Assembly: GCA_002399505.1 (NCBI GenBank)
Contig: DHDT01000051.1
Location: 1-8,601, forward strand
Origin: Caryophanales bacterium UBA4869
Lineage (GTDB): Bacteria; Bacillota_I; Bacilli_A; RFN20; CAG-288
DNA: 8,601 bases
Direction of reading: 5' to 3'
Shown here: piece after piece, positions 6,415-8,601 of the stretch
How positions within the stretch are numbered: position 1 is the first letter of the stretch
Layout of the letters: the number at the start of each line of letters is the position of its first letter
Translations under genes and position numbers: made by a program
The notes under the pieces: model-generated
What the model was told of the DNA's origin: nothing
Databases searched by the model: none
What the model saw: the letters and a program-made list of their open reading frames with translations, nothing else

Positions 6415-6434
6415 TATAATAGGACACGTAGGAG
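6415..6434 (+). promoter_or_regulatory. Putative -10 box and ribosome binding site of the cmk-der cluster
   Basis: TATAAT at 6415-6420 is a perfect -10, but the hexamer 17 bases upstream (TAGGAA, 6392-6397) is a poor -35. GTAGGAG (6428-6434) lies nine bases before the GTG start at 6444 and decides that start. The stretch between the tRNA and this gene is AT-rich and holds nothing else I can identify. Confidence 0.45.
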
Positions 6435-6443
6435 ATTTTTGCT

Positions 6444-6854
6444 GTGCCAACTAAAAGCCGTGTGGAAGAGTTCACTGAACTGAGAAAGAAGATATCATCG
6501 CTTGATACCTACTCTTTTGATGAGTCACCTACTCAGAAAAAGAACCTGCCTCCGACTTCCGGAGATCACCTAAAGCCCTTAGGCGAAGATAATCCCCGCA
6601 AGACTGACACTGTCGGAATAAAGAAGAACACTCTTTCTCTTTCTATCGATGAACTGATCAAGGAACACGATTCCTATGATTCGGCTGCTCAGAAGAAAGA
6701 AGCCCGTGAGATGTATCATAAGCGCAAGAAAGAGGAGAGAAGAAACAGCAAAAACGTCTTCGGAACTCTAAGTTTCTGGATCTGGGTGATAATTATCATG
6801 CTGATAATCGCCCTTATGGTCTTAGTTGTCTTAGTCATCACAGGAGTACTCTAA
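6444..6854 (+). CDS. Small single-pass membrane protein of unknown function, upstream of cmk
   Basis: This 136-residue protein starts at GTG with a good ribosome binding site (GTAGGAG, nine bases upstream). Residues 1-105 are highly charged and probably flexible or helical, with several Lys/Arg/Glu-rich runs, including YHKRKKEERRNSK just before the membrane. Residues about 110-134 are one continuous hydrophobic segment that ends at the C-terminus, so it is a tail-anchored protein with its bulk likely in the cytoplasm next to a basic stop. I do not recognise the family. It ends three bases before cmk and shares the base composition of cmk and der, so it is a native member of that operon. There is no evidence for a specific role. 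Confidence 0.75.
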   Translation: MPTKSRVEEFTELRKKISSLDTYSFDESPTQKKNLPPTSGDHLKPLGEDNPRKTDTVGIKKNTLSLSIDELIKEHDSYDSAAQKKEAREMYHKRKKEERRNSKNVFGTLSFWIWVIIIMLIIALMVLVVLVITGVL

Positions 6855-6857
6855 AAA

Positions 6858-7532
6858 ATGAAAAACAAAGAATTCTATTCGATAGCTATTGACGGCCCGG
6901 CTGCCAGTGGCAAATCGACTGCTGCCAAAGGCGTGGCTAAGGAGTTAGGCTTCCTCTATGTCGATACCGGCGCCATGTATAGAGCCTTTACTCTCTTTCT
7001 CATCGAAAAAGGACTCGACAACAAGAACGAGAAAGATGCGCTCAGCGTCCTTGACAAGTGCGATATCTACGAAGATAAGAACGGACATGTTTTCTTAAAC
7101 GGAAAAGATGTGACTAGTCGAGTCAGAGAAAACGATGTATCCTCTCTGGTTTCTTACTCCTGCGCCTACAAAGCCGTCCGTGAAAAGATGGTCGATCTGC
7201 AGAGAAAGATGGCCAGAAACGAATCGGTCGTCATGGATGGACGCGATATCGGAACTGTGGTCTTAGTCGACGCTGACTTGAAAGTCTATCAGACTGCCAC
7301 CCCGGAAGCCCGTGCCAAAAGAAGATACCTCGAAGATAAGGAACAGGGTAGAAATTCCAGCTATGAAGATATACTCGAAGCTATAAAGAAGAGAGACTAT
7401 ATCGATTCCCATCGTCAGAATTCTCCTTTGACCAAAGCTCCAGATGCGATTGAACTAGATACGTCAGATATGTCAATAAAGGAAGAAACAGATAAAATCA
7501 TCTCGTTATTCAAAGAGAAAGTTGGTAAATAA
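6858..7532 (+). CDS. cmk: Cytidylate kinase (CMP/dCMP kinase)
   Basis: Cmk transfers phosphate from ATP to CMP or dCMP in the cytoplasm, feeding CTP and dCTP synthesis. The 224-residue length is typical of the bacterial monofunctional enzyme. Seen motifs are the P-loop GPAASGKS (13-20), DTGAMYR (36-42), which belongs to the substrate-binding region, LNGKDVT (80-86) within the CMP-binding insert, VREKMVDLQR (107-116), DGRDIGT (127-133), and the ARAKRRYLE segment with the arginines of the lid. No essential residue appears missing. The start ATG follows the upstream gene by three bases with AGGAG overlapping that gene's end, and der begins one base after the stop, so the three genes are one transcription unit. 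A cmk-der neighbourhood is common in Bacillota. Confidence 0.97.
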   Translation: MKNKEFYSIAIDGPAASGKSTAAKGVAKELGFLYVDTGAMYRAFTLFLIEKGLDNKNEKDALSVLDKCDIYEDKNGHVFLNGKDVTSRVRENDVSSLVSYSCAYKAVREKMVDLQRKMARNESVVMDGRDIGTVVLVDADLKVYQTATPEARAKRRYLEDKEQGRNSSYEDILEAIKKRDYIDSHRQNSPLTKAPDAIELDTSDMSIKEETDKIISLFKEKVGK

Positions 7533-7533
7533 T

Positions 7534-8601
7534 ATGGAAAATTATGGAACAGTTGCCTTAGTAGGATCGCCCAGTTCTGGCAAATCTACTTTATTCAATA
7601 GACTAACGGACACAAATAAGGAAATCACCGGACGTGAGTTTGGCATCACCCGTGATCGAAACTACGGCATCGGTCATTGGCTAGACAAAGAGTTTACGAT
7701 TATCGATACCGGCGGTATCACCGGAGAGAACATTCCCTTTCAGAAAGAAGTCCAGGCTCAGTGTGAATTAGGCTGTCAGGAAGCCGATGTCATTCTTTTT
7801 GTCGTTGACGGCAGAATGGGAATGACCAATAACGATCTTTTCGTGGCCAGAAAACTCTATCCTTATCGTGACCGAGTTCTTTTGGTCGTCAACAAAATCG
7901 ATGATTCTACTCTCGTCGGAAACGCCTATGACTTCTATAAGCTTGGCTTTGATAATCCATATGCCGTCTCTTCCGAACATGGCTTAGGCTTAGGTGACTT
8001 ACTTGATGACATCATCAAGAAGCTTCCTAAGAAACCGGTTGAGACATATGAAGGTGCCCTGACCTTTGCTCTGTTAGGGAGACCTAATGTCGGTAAATCC
8101 TCTCTGGCCAATAAGATCATCGGACATGACCGAGTCATTGTCTCTCCGATGTCTGGAACCACCCGTGATTCTGTCGATATCAGATTTGAAAGAGACGGAA
8201 AGAAATATGTCATGATCGATACTGCCGGTATCAAGAAACCTGGCAAAGTGGCTGAGGATTTAGATAAGTATGCTGTTATCAGAAGCGCTGATGCGGCTAA
8301 GAGAGCCGACATCATCCTTCTTCTCATCGATGCCTCTCAGGGTTTGGTCAGTCAGGATATCCATGTCTCTTCCTATGCTATTGACAATAAAAAGCCTGTC
8401 ATCATCATCGTCAACAAATGGGATCTCCATAGCCACGGCATGAATGATCAGAAACAGTTTGCCATGGAACTCAAGGCTTATTTCAAGTTCCTTGATTATG
8501 CACCTGTCGTCTTCTGTTCCGCCTTGACTGGAACTAATATCCAGAAGATCTTTGCCGCTATGGACGAAGTCAATGATTCTATTCATAAGAAAGTCCCGGC
8601 T
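7534..8601 (+). CDS. der: Ribosome-assembly GTPase Der (EngA), C-terminal part beyond the window
   Basis: The frame is open from the ATG at 7534-7536 to the window edge (356 codons); Der proteins are usually around 435-440 residues, so the C-terminal KH-like domain is mostly missing here. Der has two tandem GTPase domains and acts in 50S subunit maturation. Domain 1 shows GSPSSGKST, GITRDR, DTGG, NKID and a SSEHGLG G5 region. Domain 2 shows GRPNVGKSS, SGTTRD, DTAGIKKPGKV, NKWD and SALTG. The domain 1 P-loop is unusual: the near-invariant GRPNVGKS is GSPSSGKS, although the GxxxxGKS core is intact. Domain 2 is canonical. The gene starts one base after cmk with a weak ribosome binding site, which suggests translational coupling. 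Confidence 0.96.
   Translation, partial: MENYGTVALVGSPSSGKSTLFNRLTDTNKEITGREFGITRDRNYGIGHWLDKEFTIIDTGGITGENIPFQKEVQAQCELGCQEADVILFVVDGRMGMTNNDLFVARKLYPYRDRVLLVVNKIDDSTLVGNAYDFYKLGFDNPYAVSSEHGLGLGDLLDDIIKKLPKKPVETYEGALTFALLGRPNVGKSSLANKIIGHDRVIVSPMSGTTRDSVDIRFERDGKKYVMIDTAGIKKPGKVAEDLDKYAVIRSADAAKRADIILLLIDASQGLVSQDIHVSSYAIDNKKPVIIIVNKWDLHSHGMNDQKQFAMELKAYFKFLDYAPVVFCSALTGTNIQKIFAAMDEVNDSIHKKVPA

Noticed and set aside
6290..6475. 61-codon minus-strand hydrophobic frame
   Set aside because: It overlaps the tRNA promoter and the start of the small membrane protein gene, lacks a ribosome binding site, and its hydrophobicity follows from AT-rich sequence.
7768..8586. Three minus-strand open frames opposite der
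   Set aside because: They are antisense shadows of a well-conserved GTPase gene whose frame is open with all expected motifs.

Overview
The window looks like a chromosomal segment from a low-to-moderate G+C member of the Bacillota. The evidence is strong GGAG/AGGAG ribosome binding sites, a solute-binding lipoprotein instead of an outer-membrane uptake system, a tRNA gene with encoded CCA, and the core pair cmk-der. All open frames read with the standard bacterial code, because Trp is TGG and TGA is used as a stop. Finer taxonomy (for example a gut Bacilli/Erysipelotrichia-like lineage) is a guess.

Layout. Positions 1-347 hold no complete gene. They contain a 47-codon C-terminal gene remnant on the minus strand (168-311) followed by a rho-independent terminator, and a short inverted-repeat box at 305-323. 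Positions 348-5645 are one tight minus-strand operon of five genes. In transcription order these are a Cro/C1-type HTH protein with a long unknown C-terminal region, a 461-residue protein of unknown function with two HEPN-like R/K-x4-H motifs, and a FecBCD-type metal-chelate ABC importer (lipoprotein, permease, ATPase). Junctions range from 4-nt gaps to 8-nt overlaps. The operon has a well-formed extended -10 promoter at 5670-5675, and an 81-bp imperfect palindrome (5691-5771) lies directly upstream of and over its -35 position. The 12-bp core of that palindrome (AAAGTAGTCATT) recurs at the far end of the operon (305-316) in opposite orientation to the outermost arm, so the whole operon is bracketed by inverted copies.

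Positions 5772-6201 contain no gene. They hold three to four degenerate copies of a roughly 31-bp repeat that resembles an insertion-sequence end, plus several minus-strand terminators. Next come tRNA-Thr(CGU) on the minus strand (6202-6277) and a divergent plus-strand housekeeping cluster: a small single-pass membrane protein, cmk (cytidylate kinase), and der/engA (ribosome-assembly GTPase), which runs off the right edge.

Interpretation. The AT-rich operon sits between a broken gene and a tRNA with IS-like debris, next to clearly more GC-rich core genes. It looks like a horizontally acquired cargo locus. The importer presumably takes up an iron chelate, heme or cobalamin. The HTH protein is the natural candidate regulator, possibly through the palindrome. 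The HEPN-like protein is the unexplained part: its coupling to a metal importer is the most unusual feature of the window.
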